DNA of 64,000 nt from the NCBI RefSeq assembly GCF_050113635.1, contig NZ_JBNJLT010000005.1:62001-126000 (forward strand). The letters run 5' to 3'. The translations under genes and the position numbers were made by a program. This stretch comes from Marinimicrobium sp050113635 (lineage in GTDB: Bacteria; Pseudomonadota; Gammaproteobacteria; Pseudomonadales; Cellvibrionaceae). This document shows, in pieces, positions 17,329-25,991 of the stretch (the stretch's first letter is position 1; every line of letters starts with the position of its first letter). The notes beneath the pieces were generated by a model, which ran no database searches, was not told where the DNA came from, and was given only the letters and a program-made list of their open reading frames with translations.

Positions 17329-19950
17329 ATGGGTAAATCTTTAGTTATTGTGGAATCCCCGGCCAAAGCCAAGACCATCAACAAGTATCTGGGTAACGAT
17401 TACATCGTGAAATCCAGCGTGGGTCATATTCGCGACTTGCCAACCAGTGGCAACAGTAAGCCCGTGGACCCCAAAGAGCGAGCCCGCCAGGCGGCGAAGA
17501 CTCGCAAGCTCTCTCCCAAGGAGAAAGAGAAATACAAAGCCAAAAAGCAGAAAGATCAGTTGATCAAGCGCATGGGTATCGATCCTGAGCACGGCTGGCA
17601 AGCGCACTACGAGATTCTGCCTGGCAAAGAGAAGGTGGTCGACGAGCTGCGCAAATTGGCGGCCAAGGCCGATACCATTTATCTCGCAACGGACCTTGAC
17701 CGCGAGGGGGAGGCGATTGCCTGGCACCTCCAGGAGTCCATTGGTGGCAACCCCGACCAGTATCGGCGAGTGGTTTTCAACGAGATCACCAAAAGTGCCA
17801 TCCAGAACGCCTTCAAGCAGCCGGGTCGCCTCGATCGCGATCGGGTGAACGCCCAGCAGGCCCGCCGCTTCCTGGACCGCGTCGTCGGTTACATGCTGTC
17901 CCCGTTGCTGTGGGAGAAAATTGCGCGCGGTTTGTCCGCGGGAAGGGTGCAGTCTGTTGCCGTGCGCCTGGTGGTGGAGCGCGAGCGCGAAATTCGCGCT
18001 TTCGTGCCAGAGGAATACTGGACGTTGGGCGCGCAACTCAAGGCCAGCAGTGGCGACGCGGTGCGCTTTGAAGTCAAAAAACAGGGCGAGACCGCGTTCA
18101 AGCCTCTGAATGAAAGCCAGACGATGGCCGCGGTGCAAGTATTGGAGTCGGCCCGCTACGAAGTGGTGGACCGTGAAGACAAGCCCACCAAGTCCAAGCC
18201 GCCGGCCCCCTTTATTACTTCGACGTTGCAGCAGGCGGCCAGCACACGCCTGGGCTTCGGGGTAAAGAAAACCATGATGATGGCCCAGCGCCTTTATGAA
18301 GCGGGCTACATCACCTATATGCGAACTGACTCTACCAATTTGAGTCAGGAAGCCGTGACCAACTGTCGCGAGTATATTGGCGAGCAATATGGCAAGCGCT
18401 ATTTGCCCGAAAGCCCCGCCGTCTACAGTAGCAAGGCAGGTGCTCAAGAGGCGCACGAGGCGATTCGCCCCTCCAGCGTGAGTGTCAAGCCCAATCAGTT
18501 GAGCGGGATGGAGCGGGATGCGGAGCGCCTTTATACCTTGATTTGGCAGCAATTCGTAGCGTGCCAGATGAGCCCGGCCGAATTTACCAGCACGTCTGTG
18601 GTAGTAAAAGCCGACGAGTTTGAGTTGCGCACCCGTGGGCGTGTTATTCGTTTTGATGGCTTTATGAAAGTGCTGCCGCCCGTGGCCAAGAAAGACGAAG
18701 ATGTCGTGCTGCCGGATATCAAGGTAGGACAGGTGCTGCCACTGATTAAACTGGAACCTTCCCAGCACTTCACCAAACCTCCGGCCCGCTTTACAGAAGC
18801 CAGTCTGGTGAAGGAGTTGGAGAAGCGCGCCATCGGTCGACCCTCGACCTACGCATCCATTATTTCCACCATTCAGGATCGCGGTTACGTTCGGTTGGAG
18901 AATCGTCGTTTCTATGCGGAAAAAATGGGGGATATCGTTACCGAACGCCTTGTGGAAAGCTTTGACGACCTGATGGATTACGGGTTTACCGCGAGCATGG
19001 AAGACTCTCTCGACGATGTCGCTCAGGGCGATAAAAACTGGCAGCAGTTGCTCGATGAATTCTACGCAGAGTTCACCCGCAAGCTCGAACGAGCACAACG
19101 TGCAGAAGAGGGTATGCGCACCAATGCGCCCACGGATACCGACATCAAGTGCGATCAGTGCGGGCGACCCATGCAGATTCGTACCGGCAGCACGGGTGTA
19201 TTTTTGGGGTGCTCGGGTTACAGCCTGCCGCCCAAGGAGCGCTGCAAGAACACCATGAACCTTCTTCCGGGGGAAGAGGCTCTGGATGTTGATGCCGACG
19301 AAGAGGCCGAATCCCGGCTGTTGCGCACCAAACGTCGCTGTAAACTGTGCAACACTGCCATGGACAGCTATTTGCTGGACAGCAAGCGCAAGCTGCATAT
19401 TTGCGGTAATAACCCGGACTGCCCCGGCTATGAAGTGGAAGAGGGCAGTTTCAAGATCAAGGGGTACGAAGGTCCAACACTGGAATGTGATAAATGTGGC
19501 AGCGAAATGCAGCTCAAAACCGGGCGTTTTGGCAAATATTTCGGGTGTACCAACAGCGAGTGTAAAAATACCCGTAAGCTCTTGAAGAGCGGCGAGCCGG
19601 CTCCACCGAAAATGGACCCAGTGCCCATGCCGGAGTTGGCTTGTGAAAAGGTGGATGACACGTACGTACTGCGAGATGGTGCTTCCGGGCTGTTTCTCGC
19701 GGCGAGTCAATTCCCCAAAAACCGGGAGACTCGGGCGCCTTTGGTTGCAGAGTTATTGCCGCACAAGTCGGAAATCGACCCCAAGTATAAATTCCTGTTT
19801 TCGGCGCCGACAGAGGATTCCGATGGGAATGCGACCGTCATTCGCTACAGCCGCAAAACCAAGGAGCAATATGTGCAGTCTGAAGTGGACGGCAAAGCCA
19901 CGGGCTGGAAAGCGTTCTACGAAAAAGGCAAATGGGTCCCCAACAAGTGA
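17329..19950 (+). CDS. topA: DNA topoisomerase I
   Basis: Type IA topoisomerase of 873 residues that relaxes negative supercoils. The TOPRIM domain begins LVIVESPAKAKTINKYLG and includes LATDLDREGEAIAWHL (metal-binding DxDxE). The active-site Tyr is in GYITYMRTDS near residue 330. The C-terminus carries Cys4-type zinc-binding repeats (CDQCGRPM, CKLCNTAM, CDKCGSEM with CTNSEC), then a basic tail. Length matches the family. AAGAAGAG precedes ATG 17329. The next gene overlaps its stop codon, so the two are co-transcribed. Confidence 0.96.
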   Translation: MGKSLVIVESPAKAKTINKYLGNDYIVKSSVGHIRDLPTSGNSKPVDPKERARQAAKTRKLSPKEKEKYKAKKQKDQLIKRMGIDPEHGWQAHYEILPGKEKVVDELRKLAAKADTIYLATDLDREGEAIAWHLQESIGGNPDQYRRVVFNEITKSAIQNAFKQPGRLDRDRVNAQQARRFLDRVVGYMLSPLLWEKIARGLSAGRVQSVAVRLVVEREREIRAFVPEEYWTLGAQLKASSGDAVRFEVKKQGETAFKPLNESQTMAAVQVLESARYEVVDREDKPTKSKPPAPFITSTLQQAASTRLGFGVKKTMMMAQRLYEAGYITYMRTDSTNLSQEAVTNCREYIGEQYGKRYLPESPAVYSSKAGAQEAHEAIRPSSVSVKPNQLSGMERDAERLYTLIWQQFVACQMSPAEFTSTSVVVKADEFELRTRGRVIRFDGFMKVLPPVAKKDEDVVLPDIKVGQVLPLIKLEPSQHFTKPPARFTEASLVKELEKRAIGRPSTYASIISTIQDRGYVRLENRRFYAEKMGDIVTERLVESFDDLMDYGFTASMEDSLDDVAQGDKNWQQLLDEFYAEFTRKLERAQRAEEGMRTNAPTDTDIKCDQCGRPMQIRTGSTGVFLGCSGYSLPPKERCKNTMNLLPGEEALDVDADEEAESRLLRTKRRCKLCNTAMDSYLLDSKRKLHICGNNPDCPGYEVEEGSFKIKGYEGPTLECDKCGSEMQLKTGRFGKYFGCTNSECKNTRKLLKSGEPAPPKMDPVPMPELACEKVDDTYVLRDGASGLFLAASQFPKNRETRAPLVAELLPHKSEIDPKYKFLFSAPTEDSDGNATVIRYSRKTKEQYVQSEVDGKATGWKAFYEKGKWVPNK

Positions 19951-20459
19951 ACCCCAGCCTGGCACGAGTGAACCAAAAACTGGCGTACTGCCGTGCCATA
20001 TTGCGCCTGACCGCTGGAGAGTCAGCGGTGCCTGCCAACGCCAATCAGCGGCTTGAGCAGCAAGCTTTACTGGATGCCGGGGCATTTCATCTCATGTGCG
20101 CCTACCGGCATTATTTGCAGGAACTGGCCGAGCATTACGGCGTCCCCAGCAGTGAGACTATTGTCACCGAGCAGGATTTGCTGAAGCGTTTGCAGAACCT
20201 CGACAAGGAACCGGTCGAGGCTCGTGAGCTTGAAAGGCTGCGGCACGAGACGGGCTCCTGGCTGTCCTCGTTACAGGCGGCGTACGACGTCTGCTGGCAA
20301 CCCGCGCCCAAGCCCTCCATACAGCGGCGTATCCAGGTGGTGGATCTGGACTCTCCTCAAGGTGGTAAACGGCGCGTTACACGAGAATCGCTTGGGTCAT
20401 GGCTGCAATCCATGGAGTCTCTGATAGACCATCAGCGGGAGATCGGTGCAGAATACTGA
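19947..20459 (+). CDS. DUF6586-like protein coupled to topA
   Basis: A 170-residue soluble protein, mostly helical (SLARVNQKLAYCRAILRL, LDAGAFHLMCAYRHYLQEL). It resembles the uncharacterised protein encoded just after topA in Pseudomonas (DUF6586 as I recall it). I place the start at GTG 19947, which overlaps the topA stop as GTGA; an in-frame ATG at 19932 inside topA is the alternative. No signal peptide or known motif. The operon position suggests a topA-linked or merely co-transcribed role; function unknown. Confidence 0.72.
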   Translation: MNPSLARVNQKLAYCRAILRLTAGESAVPANANQRLEQQALLDAGAFHLMCAYRHYLQELAEHYGVPSSETIVTEQDLLKRLQNLDKEPVEARELERLRHETGSWLSSLQAAYDVCWQPAPKPSIQRRIQVVDLDSPQGGKRRVTRESLGSWLQSMESLIDHQREIGAEY

Positions 20460-20566
20460 GCCCGGCGTTGCGGTGTTCCGGATCGACGCACTGGAAAGTG
20501 CTCTGTGTTAAACTGTGCAGGAAAGCCATGATAAATGACCGTATCGGCGGGCATTGAGGAGTCTTT

Positions 20567-20830
20567 ATGTCATCATCCCTGTACGAAATTGTCGAGCTGG
20601 CCAATGGCGATGTGGTCTTGCAGCGCGCCGATGACGAAGCGGAGCCGGAACCGCTGGTCAGTATTCGTTTTTCCGCCGATTCACTCTCCTACATGCGTGA
20701 GGGCAAACTGGACGTGGCTCGCGCAATGATTGAAGCCGGTATGGAAGCCGCCAGTGAGATTGCGGACGAGGGTGTGGAAGACTTTCTGGGTGAGTTCGGC
20801 GTTGGGGACGAAGAGCCCGTGTATCACTGA
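20567..20830 (+). CDS. Small conserved acidic protein
   Basis: An 87-residue acidic protein (MSSSLYEIVELANGDVVLQR at the start; many Glu and Asp near the end). GAGGAG precedes ATG 20567 at good spacing. It lies between the DUF6586 gene and sulA, the position of a small uncharacterised gene in the Pseudomonas topA-lexA region. No motif that tells function is visible. Confidence 0.75.
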   Translation: MSSSLYEIVELANGDVVLQRADDEAEPEPLVSIRFSADSLSYMREGKLDVARAMIEAGMEAASEIADEGVEDFLGEFGVGDEEPVYH

Positions 20831-20890
20831 CCAAATCTTATGTGACCATCCTTTGGTATGTGGCCATCTTGTGGTGGCAGACTCCTACTA

Positions 20891-21295
20891 TCAACGGCGT
20901 ATACGCAACAACAGTGCCTGGCACTGCCCCTGCATCGCTGCCGCTTCCAGCTGTTTCATTTCCCGCTCGTTTAGTGCGCCAGGGCTCGCAATGACGGTGT
21001 GGCTGTTTCCCTTGGCCAGTGCTTCCCAAAGAATCCACCGGCTGTCCGCGCTTTCAGGAGCGTGAATTAACCGGATGGCCCTGCTGTCCACACCGTATCG
21101 TTCCAGCAATTGCCGGTCAACGGGGCCAGGGCTTATCCAGGTCACCCAGCGGTTGTTTTGAGTGCGGCTCAAATGGGCGATCATTGGCAGCAGCAGTTGG
21201 GTTTGTTCGGGGGCATTGTGGGTCAGTACCAGTTCGGTGATGCCACCGCTAGTCGTTGAAGCCTGGCCGGAGTCCTGTATCGCGTAATCAATCAC
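20891..21295 (-). CDS. sulA: SOS cell division inhibitor SulA
   Basis: SulA binds FtsZ and blocks septation during the SOS response. The 134-residue product has the family core LTHNAPEQTQLLLPMIAHLS, WVTWISPGPVDRQLLERYGV and ESADSRWILWEALAKG. It starts at a GTG (21295) that overlaps the last 8 bases of lexA, so it is translated as the second gene of the lexA operon. This differs from E. coli, where sulA is monocistronic, but matches Pseudomonas. Control by LexA through the boxes upstream of lexA follows from the layout. Confidence 0.88.
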   Translation of the reverse strand: MIDYAIQDSGQASTTSGGITELVLTHNAPEQTQLLLPMIAHLSRTQNNRWVTWISPGPVDRQLLERYGVDSRAIRLIHAPESADSRWILWEALAKGNSHTVIASPGALNEREMKQLEAAAMQGQCQALLLRIRR

Positions 21296-21908
21296 GGCGA
21301 ATCACTCCTACACTGAGACCTTCAATGGTGAATTCCTGATCACGCAGGTCCACCTCAATGACATTGAACTCGGGATTCTCGGGCCACAGCTCCACCTGGG
21401 CTCGGTTGCCAATGCGCTTAAACCGCTTGACGGTCACTTCCTCGCCAATTCGCGCGACGACGATTTGCCCGTTGCGCACTTGTTGTGTGCGGTGTACGGC
21501 GAGCAAATCCCCATCCAGAATGCCGGCATCTTTCATGCTCATACCGTGGACGCGCAGTAGATAGTCGGCGTGGGGAGTGAAGAAGTTGTGAGGCAGCTGG
21601 CAGTGATCCTCGATATGCTCCTGAGCGAGAATAGGGCTGCCGGCGGCCACCCGGCCTATCAAGGGTAACCCTTGCTGGGGTTCCACCAGGCGTATGCCGC
21701 GGGAGGCACCGGGGATGACCTCAATGGCACCTTTGCGCGCCAGCGCTTTGATGTGTTCCTCTGCTGCGTTGGCTGACTTATAGCCCAGGATTCGTGCGAT
21801 TTCCGCCCGGGTGGGAGGATAGCCCGTCTCCTCTGTGTAGGACCTGATAAGTTGCAGGACCTTTTCTTGTCGCGGGGTCAGGTCTTGTCTCGGGGTCAGG
21901 TTGTACAT
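21288..21908 (-). CDS. lexA: LexA SOS repressor
   Basis: A 206-residue repressor and latent protease. The N-terminal winged helix has GYPPTRAEIARILGYKSANA and AAEEHIKALARKGAIE. The self-cleavage Ala-Gly is in GRVAAGSPILA, the catalytic Ser in HGMSMKDAG and the Lys in EEVTVKRFK. I prefer ATG 21908, which has GGAG six bases upstream; ATG 21926 gives six more residues with poorer spacing. The N-terminus carries an extra LTPRQD caused by an 18-base tandem duplication (21866-21901). sulA follows with an 8-base overlap. Confidence 0.94.
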   Translation of the reverse strand: MYNLTPRQDLTPRQEKVLQLIRSYTEETGYPPTRAEIARILGYKSANAAEEHIKALARKGAIEVIPGASRGIRLVEPQQGLPLIGRVAAGSPILAQEHIEDHCQLPHNFFTPHADYLLRVHGMSMKDAGILDGDLLAVHRTQQVRNGQIVVARIGEEVTVKRFKRIGNRAQVELWPENPEFNVIEVDLRDQEFTIEGLSVGVIRRD

Positions 21909-21992
21909 AACGTACTCCGTTGTCATTCTGCCTGGGGGCAGGTCGGGAACTCTTTTGGTGCCATGTTGGTGCCATGATTTTTTATACAGCTA

Positions 21993-22008
21993 TTGTGATT
22001 ATATACAG
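21993..22008 (-). promoter_or_regulatory. LexA box 2 at the lexA promoter
   Basis: TTGT, 8 bases, ACAG on the plus strand: one mismatch to the CTGT-N8-ACAG consensus. It overlaps the TATAAT -10 element of lexA, so binding would block transcription. Confidence 0.75.
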
Positions 22009-22025
22009 TTATCTACTGTATGCAA
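21998..22025 (-). promoter_or_regulatory. Sigma-70 promoter of the lexA-sulA operon
   Basis: On the minus strand TTGCAT (22020-22025), 16 bases, TATAAT (21998-22003). Both elements are covered by the LexA boxes, which explains autoregulation and damage induction of lexA and sulA. Confidence 0.75.
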
Positions 22026-22031
22026 GAACAG
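22016..22031 (-). promoter_or_regulatory. LexA box 1 at the lexA promoter
   Basis: CTGT, 8 bases, ACAG: a perfect consensus LexA box, 23 bases centre to centre from box 2 and overlapping the -35 element. Two tandem boxes at lexA are also known in E. coli. Confidence 0.88.
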
Positions 22032-22145
22032 GTTTTAAAACTTCTGAAAACCGGCACTGCCTGGGGCTGGCATGAGAAGACCGGGTGCTGCTTTGCCGTT
22101 ATTTGGGGGGGCAGTTTTGGTAGGGGCCGGTGAGGGGCGTAGTGA

Positions 22146-22460
22146 TTAGTCCTCATACCCTTGAAAGAGGTCCGGTTCGATGGTCAGCAGGGGGTTGTTC
22201 CAGGGTTCTGGCATGATGATGTCGTCTTCGGGGCACCGGTCTTCCTGACTGAGCTCATAGCCGGCGTCGGAATTCTCCGGCGCTGCCGCGATTGCTACCG
22301 GCAATTGGGGCCAGGCTTCCAGGTCAAACTCACCGATGGCGCCATCCAGGTATTGAACTTCGACGGTGCCCTGAGCGTCGTCCAGCGCGACCACCTCAAA
22401 CAGTTGCTGTTGTTCGCGATCAAAGTACCAGGCTCCGACAACCGGAAACTGAACGCTCAT
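22146..22460 (-). CDS. Small DUF6763-like protein
   Basis: A 104-residue acidic protein with the conserved core PVVGAWYFDREQQQLFEVVA and VEVQYLDGAIGEFDLEAW, which I recall as the DUF6763 family of gammaproteobacteria. AGGAGG precedes ATG 22460. No signal peptide or catalytic motif is seen. It stands alone between lexA and the MscS gene. Function unknown. Confidence 0.75.
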   Translation of the reverse strand: MSVQFPVVGAWYFDREQQQLFEVVALDDAQGTVEVQYLDGAIGEFDLEAWPQLPVAIAAAPENSDAGYELSQEDRCPEDDIIMPEPWNNPLLTIEPDLFQGYED

Positions 22461-22781
22461 GTTTACGCCTCCTGAAAGGGGTTGGCTGAGTTACCTTAGC
22501 ATGCCTTTGTCGTCGACTCACCTCCCGTTTTCGGGAGGGTTGCCAACCGGCAGCGGTGCTATTCTGTGCCGCATCGCCTAACCCACTAATTTGGCTTGCA
22601 GTTTTGGTTTTAGGGTCACCGTCGGTATACTTGCTCAGTCGAAATGCGTCTATGAAGTACGGTTTACATAAAAAAATCGTCTAGTTTCTGGTCCAGATGC
22701 AGTGACACCGCGATACAAGCGCAGCGAACTCGACGAATGTCCGCCGTGGTGGCGTAATGAACACAGTGGGAGGCTCACACC
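22461..22781. other. Intergenic region between DUF6763-like gene and MscS gene
   Basis: This 321-base gap contains a hairpin CCTCCCG-TTTT-CGGGAGG at 22521-22538 with no T-run on either side. It must also hold the promoters of two divergent genes, but I cannot point to a convincing -35/-10 pair. No small gene is seen. Confidence 0.45.
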
Positions 22782-24035
22782 TTGTTGGAAATGTACGAAA
22801 CGGCAAAAACCTGGCTAATGGAGCTGGCTGACCGCGATCAGCTTTGGATTCTGCACGCCTTTGGCGTGGTGTTGGCCACGCTGGTGTTGGCGATGGTGGT
22901 GAGTTTTATTATTGGTCGCCTGGAGCGCAAGGCCGAGAAGTCCTCTGCCATTTGGCTGGCACTTTTATTCCGGGCAATGCGCGCGCCAGTCAAGGCCATC
23001 ATATGGTTGCTGGGCATCAGTTGGGCCAGTTATCTGACTCACCGAGGGGCCGATCTGGAGTTGATGAGCGTCGTGCAGACGGTCCGCGATGTGGGTGTGG
23101 TACTGCTGATAACCTGGTTTATGATCCGTTTCATTCGTTATGGTGAACTGGAGTTTTTGCAGCCCCATAAAGGGGATCCAGGTGATCCGACGACTGTAAC
23201 AGCGATCAGCAAGCTGTTAAAAATCGCCGTTGTGGTGACGGCCGGCCTGGTGCTTTTGCAAACGCTGGGGTACAGCATTTCCGGTGTGTTGGCTTTTGGC
23301 GGGGTAGGTGGTATCGCTGTAGGCTTTGCCGCTAAGGATATGTTGGCCAACTTTTTTGGCGGATTGACCATTTATCTTGATCGGCCGTTTGCGGTCGGTG
23401 ACTGGGTTCGGTCGCCGGATCAGGAAATTGAGGGCACCGTGGAGAATATCGGTTGGCGGCAGACCCGTATTCGCACCTTTGATCGGCGCCCGCTGTATGT
23501 GCCTAATGCGACCTTTACACAGATTTCCGTAGAGAACCCATCCCGGATGGAGCACCGTCGAATCAACGAGACCATTGGCATTCGTTACGATGACGTTGAA
23601 AAAATGGACGATATTATTGCGGATGTGCGGCAAATGCTGATTGATGATGACCGGATGGAAACCGACAATCAGACTTTAATCGTGAATTTTAACTCCTTTG
23701 GGCCGAGCTCTCTCGACTTCTTTATTTATACGTTCACGAAAACGGTTAACTGGGTGGAATTCCACTCTATTAAACAGAGCATCCTGTTAAAAGTCGCGGA
23801 AATTATTATTGGCCACGGGGCGGAAATTGCCTTCCCCACTTCGACCGTGCATGTGCCTGAAGGTCTGCGTTTGAACGAGAAATCCGCTACGCGTGACGAG
23901 CAAAATGACGACGAGTCGTCTTCCGACAAAACGCGTCGCCCAGAGAAAGTGAGCCGTCAGCAGACGAAAGACTCCCGAAAAGGGGAAATCAGAGATCAGC
24001 AATCTGATGAAGGAGAGGGCAGTGACGGCGATTGA
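22782..24035 (+). CDS. Small-conductance mechanosensitive channel, MscS family
   Basis: A 417-residue inner-membrane channel that opens under membrane tension in hypo-osmotic shock. Three N-terminal membrane segments precede the pore and beta domain (GVGGIAVGFAAKDMLANFFG, YLDRPFAVGDWV, ENIGWRQTRIRTFDRRPLYV), which matches the MscS core. The last 50 residues are a highly charged, disordered-looking tail, longer than in E. coli MscS. The start is most likely TTG 22782, eight bases after GGGAGG; ATG 22791 is too far from that site. The phosphoribosyltransferase gene overlaps its 3' end. Confidence 0.9.
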   Translation: MLEMYETAKTWLMELADRDQLWILHAFGVVLATLVLAMVVSFIIGRLERKAEKSSAIWLALLFRAMRAPVKAIIWLLGISWASYLTHRGADLELMSVVQTVRDVGVVLLITWFMIRFIRYGELEFLQPHKGDPGDPTTVTAISKLLKIAVVVTAGLVLLQTLGYSISGVLAFGGVGGIAVGFAAKDMLANFFGGLTIYLDRPFAVGDWVRSPDQEIEGTVENIGWRQTRIRTFDRRPLYVPNATFTQISVENPSRMEHRRINETIGIRYDDVEKMDDIIADVRQMLIDDDRMETDNQTLIVNFNSFGPSSLDFFIYTFTKTVNWVEFHSIKQSILLKVAEIIIGHGAEIAFPTSTVHVPEGLRLNEKSATRDEQNDDESSSDKTRRPEKVSRQQTKDSRKGEIRDQQSDEGEGSDGD

Positions 24036-24567
24036 TGCGTGGTTACCCAGTGGCACTGAGTGTTTATACGATTTATCGGATCTAAACGTAGCGCTGGATC
24101 GCCTTGCAAACGACATTAATCAAATTATGCCTTCTGATGATGTCTTGCTGGCCTTGCCGGTAATGAATGGCGGCTTGATCACGGCGGGGCACTTGTTGCC
24201 TCGCTTGCAGGGCGCCGTGGAAACGGATTATGTGCATGCTACCCGGTACGGGAAAGCGATGGAGGGCCAGACGCGTTTGCGCTGGCTGCATCGGCCGGAA
24301 ACCTTGCTCCATGATCGCCACCTGCTGATTATTGACGATATCCTCGATCAGGGGCTGACGTTAAAAGCGTTGGTCGAGGATGCTCTGGCACAAGGGGCTC
24401 GCTCCGTTCACACGGTGGCGATGGTACAAAAACGCCTGCCCGAGCCTCCGGCCATTGAGGCGGATTTTGTGGGGCTGACCGTGCCGGATCGTTTTGTGTT
24501 CGGTTTTGGAATGGATTGGAAAGGTCTCTGGCGAAACGCGCCGGGAATTTTCGCAGTGCCGGATTAA
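24022..24567 (+). CDS. Hypoxanthine-guanine phosphoribosyltransferase-like protein
   Basis: A 181-residue type I phosphoribosyltransferase for purine salvage. The PRPP-binding loop is LLIIDDILDQGLTLKAL, and the C-terminal VPDRFVFGFGMDWKGLWRN resembles the substrate-contacting end of hypoxanthine phosphoribosyltransferases. I start at GTG 24022, which has GGAG at 24011-24014 and overlaps the MscS gene by 14 bases; ATG 24007 in the same frame is the alternative. The exact base specificity cannot be read from sequence. Confidence 0.82.
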   Translation: MTAIDAWLPSGTECLYDLSDLNVALDRLANDINQIMPSDDVLLALPVMNGGLITAGHLLPRLQGAVETDYVHATRYGKAMEGQTRLRWLHRPETLLHDRHLLIIDDILDQGLTLKALVEDALAQGARSVHTVAMVQKRLPEPPAIEADFVGLTVPDRFVFGFGMDWKGLWRNAPGIFAVPD

Positions 24568-24645
24568 CCGGAAAAACGGCTAAAAGAGTCGCAAAATTAC
24601 CATCGACCTCTGGACAATTGGGCGTATTTGGCTTAAAACAGTGGC

Positions 24646-24663
24646 CTCCTGTTTCAACAGGAG
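24646..24663 (+). other. Hairpin between the phosphoribosyltransferase and cold-shock genes
   Basis: CTCCTGT, loop TTCA, ACAGGAG: a perfect 7-bp stem about 80 bases after the phosphoribosyltransferase stop and about 100 before the cold-shock ATG. No immediate T-run. It may be a terminator remnant or part of a structured cold-shock leader. Confidence 0.3.
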
Positions 24664-24760
24664 TTGTCGCAAGTTTTGCAAGCCCATCTTTGCAAAGTTT
24701 TGTGATGTTTGTTTAGTAAGACGTAATTCAGGACTTTGATAAGAATAATGGGGTATCAGT

Positions 24761-24976
24761 ATGTCTGAGCGCGCATCAGGAACCGTCAAATGGTTCAATA
24801 ATGCCCGGGGGTATGGTTTTATCACCCGAGGTGAAAACAGTGACGACGTGTTCGTTCACTACCGCAATATCCGAGGAGAAGGTTACCGCTCTCTGTCCGA
24901 GGGGCAGAGTGTCGAGTTCCAGCTGCTCGAAGGTGAGAAGGGTTTGCAGGCGGACGACGTGGTCGCTTACGCCTGA
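24761..24976 (+). CDS. Cold-shock domain protein
   Basis: A 71-residue CspA-family single-stranded nucleic acid binding protein. RNP1 reads RGYGFITR and RNP2 reads DVFVHY, both intact, in the frame GTVKWFNNARGYGF. The protein has the length of a single cold-shock domain. A leader of up to 190 bases with hairpin potential precedes it, as often found for cold-shock genes. Which paralogue (CspA or CspD type) it represents is not clear. Confidence 0.92.
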   Translation: MSERASGTVKWFNNARGYGFITRGENSDDVFVHYRNIRGEGYRSLSEGQSVEFQLLEGEKGLQADDVVAYA

Positions 24977-24993
24977 CTTCGCTTTTCAGCGGT

Positions 24994-25019
24994 CACCCGC
25001 CGCTGGTTATGGGCGGGTG
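24994..25019 (+). terminator. Probable terminator after the cold-shock gene
   Basis: CACCCGCC and GGCGGGTG form an 8-bp GC-rich stem with a 10-base loop, 18 bases after the stop codon. The following run is only GTTT, so it is a weak intrinsic terminator by sequence. The left arm can alternatively pair as CAGCGG/CCGCTG. Confidence 0.45.
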
Positions 25020-25076
25020 GTTTCCAGTCGGCTTTTCAGAGATGTCCTTTCTGCGTTTCGCAAATCCCTTCCTTCT

Positions 25077-25991
25077 CTAGTCTATGGACGGTTCGTAGCT
25101 GGTGACTTTTATCAACAGCCCGAATAGCGGGTGATCGATGTAATGCAGCTCGTCGCTGCGCATACGGCGCTGTTGTGTCAGGGTGGCAATTCGGCGCGGC
25201 AGGTAGTCCTCCTCCATAAAATCCGGCAGGCTGGAGGTGGTGTTTAGACTTCTATCCCAGGCGGTATTCTCGCCGCTGCGCCAGTCGTCCTCCCAGGACG
25301 TGGAGGGCACCGTCCAGTCGTCCGCTGAGTCTCTGGACGCGCGGGAGGGGTTCATGCTTGTGCGCTGGTCCGGGCGACGCGGCAGCTCTGGCCAGGCGCC
25401 CGGGGGCTGGCCGTAGTTAGGCTCAAAGTCGGTTAGCCACAGCCGGGTGTGCAGGTGGAGATAGCGCGATAAGCTCAAGGTGATGCTGCCCTCAAGTTCG
25501 GTGTGGTTGCCAAACGTATTGCCGCCCTCAATCAAAAGCGCCGGCGCCGACTCCAGAGGCTTTACCGGCTGGCGCCAGGCTTCGTGGAACAGCACCCGGT
25601 ATTCCCCGGAACGCTCCATCGCGCCGGCGTAACGGTTCATATTACGTTCCGCCGATGGTAGAGGTGAAAAGGCGCCGTGCGCATGGCTTGGCGCTTCGGT
25701 TTGGCGGCGGGCGGCCAGCCCGCGCTCCCAGGAGGGCAGGTCTTCTTCAACCTCGGTGCTCTGAGCTTCTGTATCTTGCAGGGCTACCCAGTTCAGGGGG
25801 TAACGCAAAGCGATATTGCGTGGCCACTGTTCAATGCCATTATCGCTGCCCTCGCGCGCAAAAATGATCACTTCCACCTGATACCAGTTGTCCTGATCAT
25901 CGTCGGCGGCCACCACCGTGCTCGGCAGTGATATCAACAGGGCGGTGGTGAGGCCGACCAGGCATTGGGTCAGGCGTGAAGCGTAGGTCAT
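25077..25991 (-). CDS. csiV: CsiV-family periplasmic protein
   Basis: A 304-residue exported protein with a signal peptide (LVGLTTALLISLPSTVVAA) followed by WYQVEVIIFAREGSD, the hallmark start of the CsiV family, and ending near LHYIDHPLFGLLIKVTSYE. In Vibrio cholerae CsiV is a peptidoglycan-binding protein needed for the LpoA/PBP1a cell-wall synthesis machine. Its ATG overlaps the mfd stop (ATGA), so it is co-translated with mfd. Family recognition is from the pattern and the conserved position after mfd. Confidence 0.82.
   Translation of the reverse strand: MTYASRLTQCLVGLTTALLISLPSTVVAADDDQDNWYQVEVIIFAREGSDNGIEQWPRNIALRYPLNWVALQDTEAQSTEVEEDLPSWERGLAARRQTEAPSHAHGAFSPLPSAERNMNRYAGAMERSGEYRVLFHEAWRQPVKPLESAPALLIEGGNTFGNHTELEGSITLSLSRYLHLHTRLWLTDFEPNYGQPPGAWPELPRRPDQRTSMNPSRASRDSADDWTVPSTSWEDDWRSGENTAWDRSLNTTSSLPDFMEEDYLPRRIATLTQQRRMRSDELHYIDHPLFGLLIKVTSYEPSID

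Noticed and set aside
17341..19710. A 789-codon open frame on the minus strand
   Set aside because: It lies wholly antisense to topA, has no domain I can recognise, and topA is intact with all motifs. High-GC third positions explain it.
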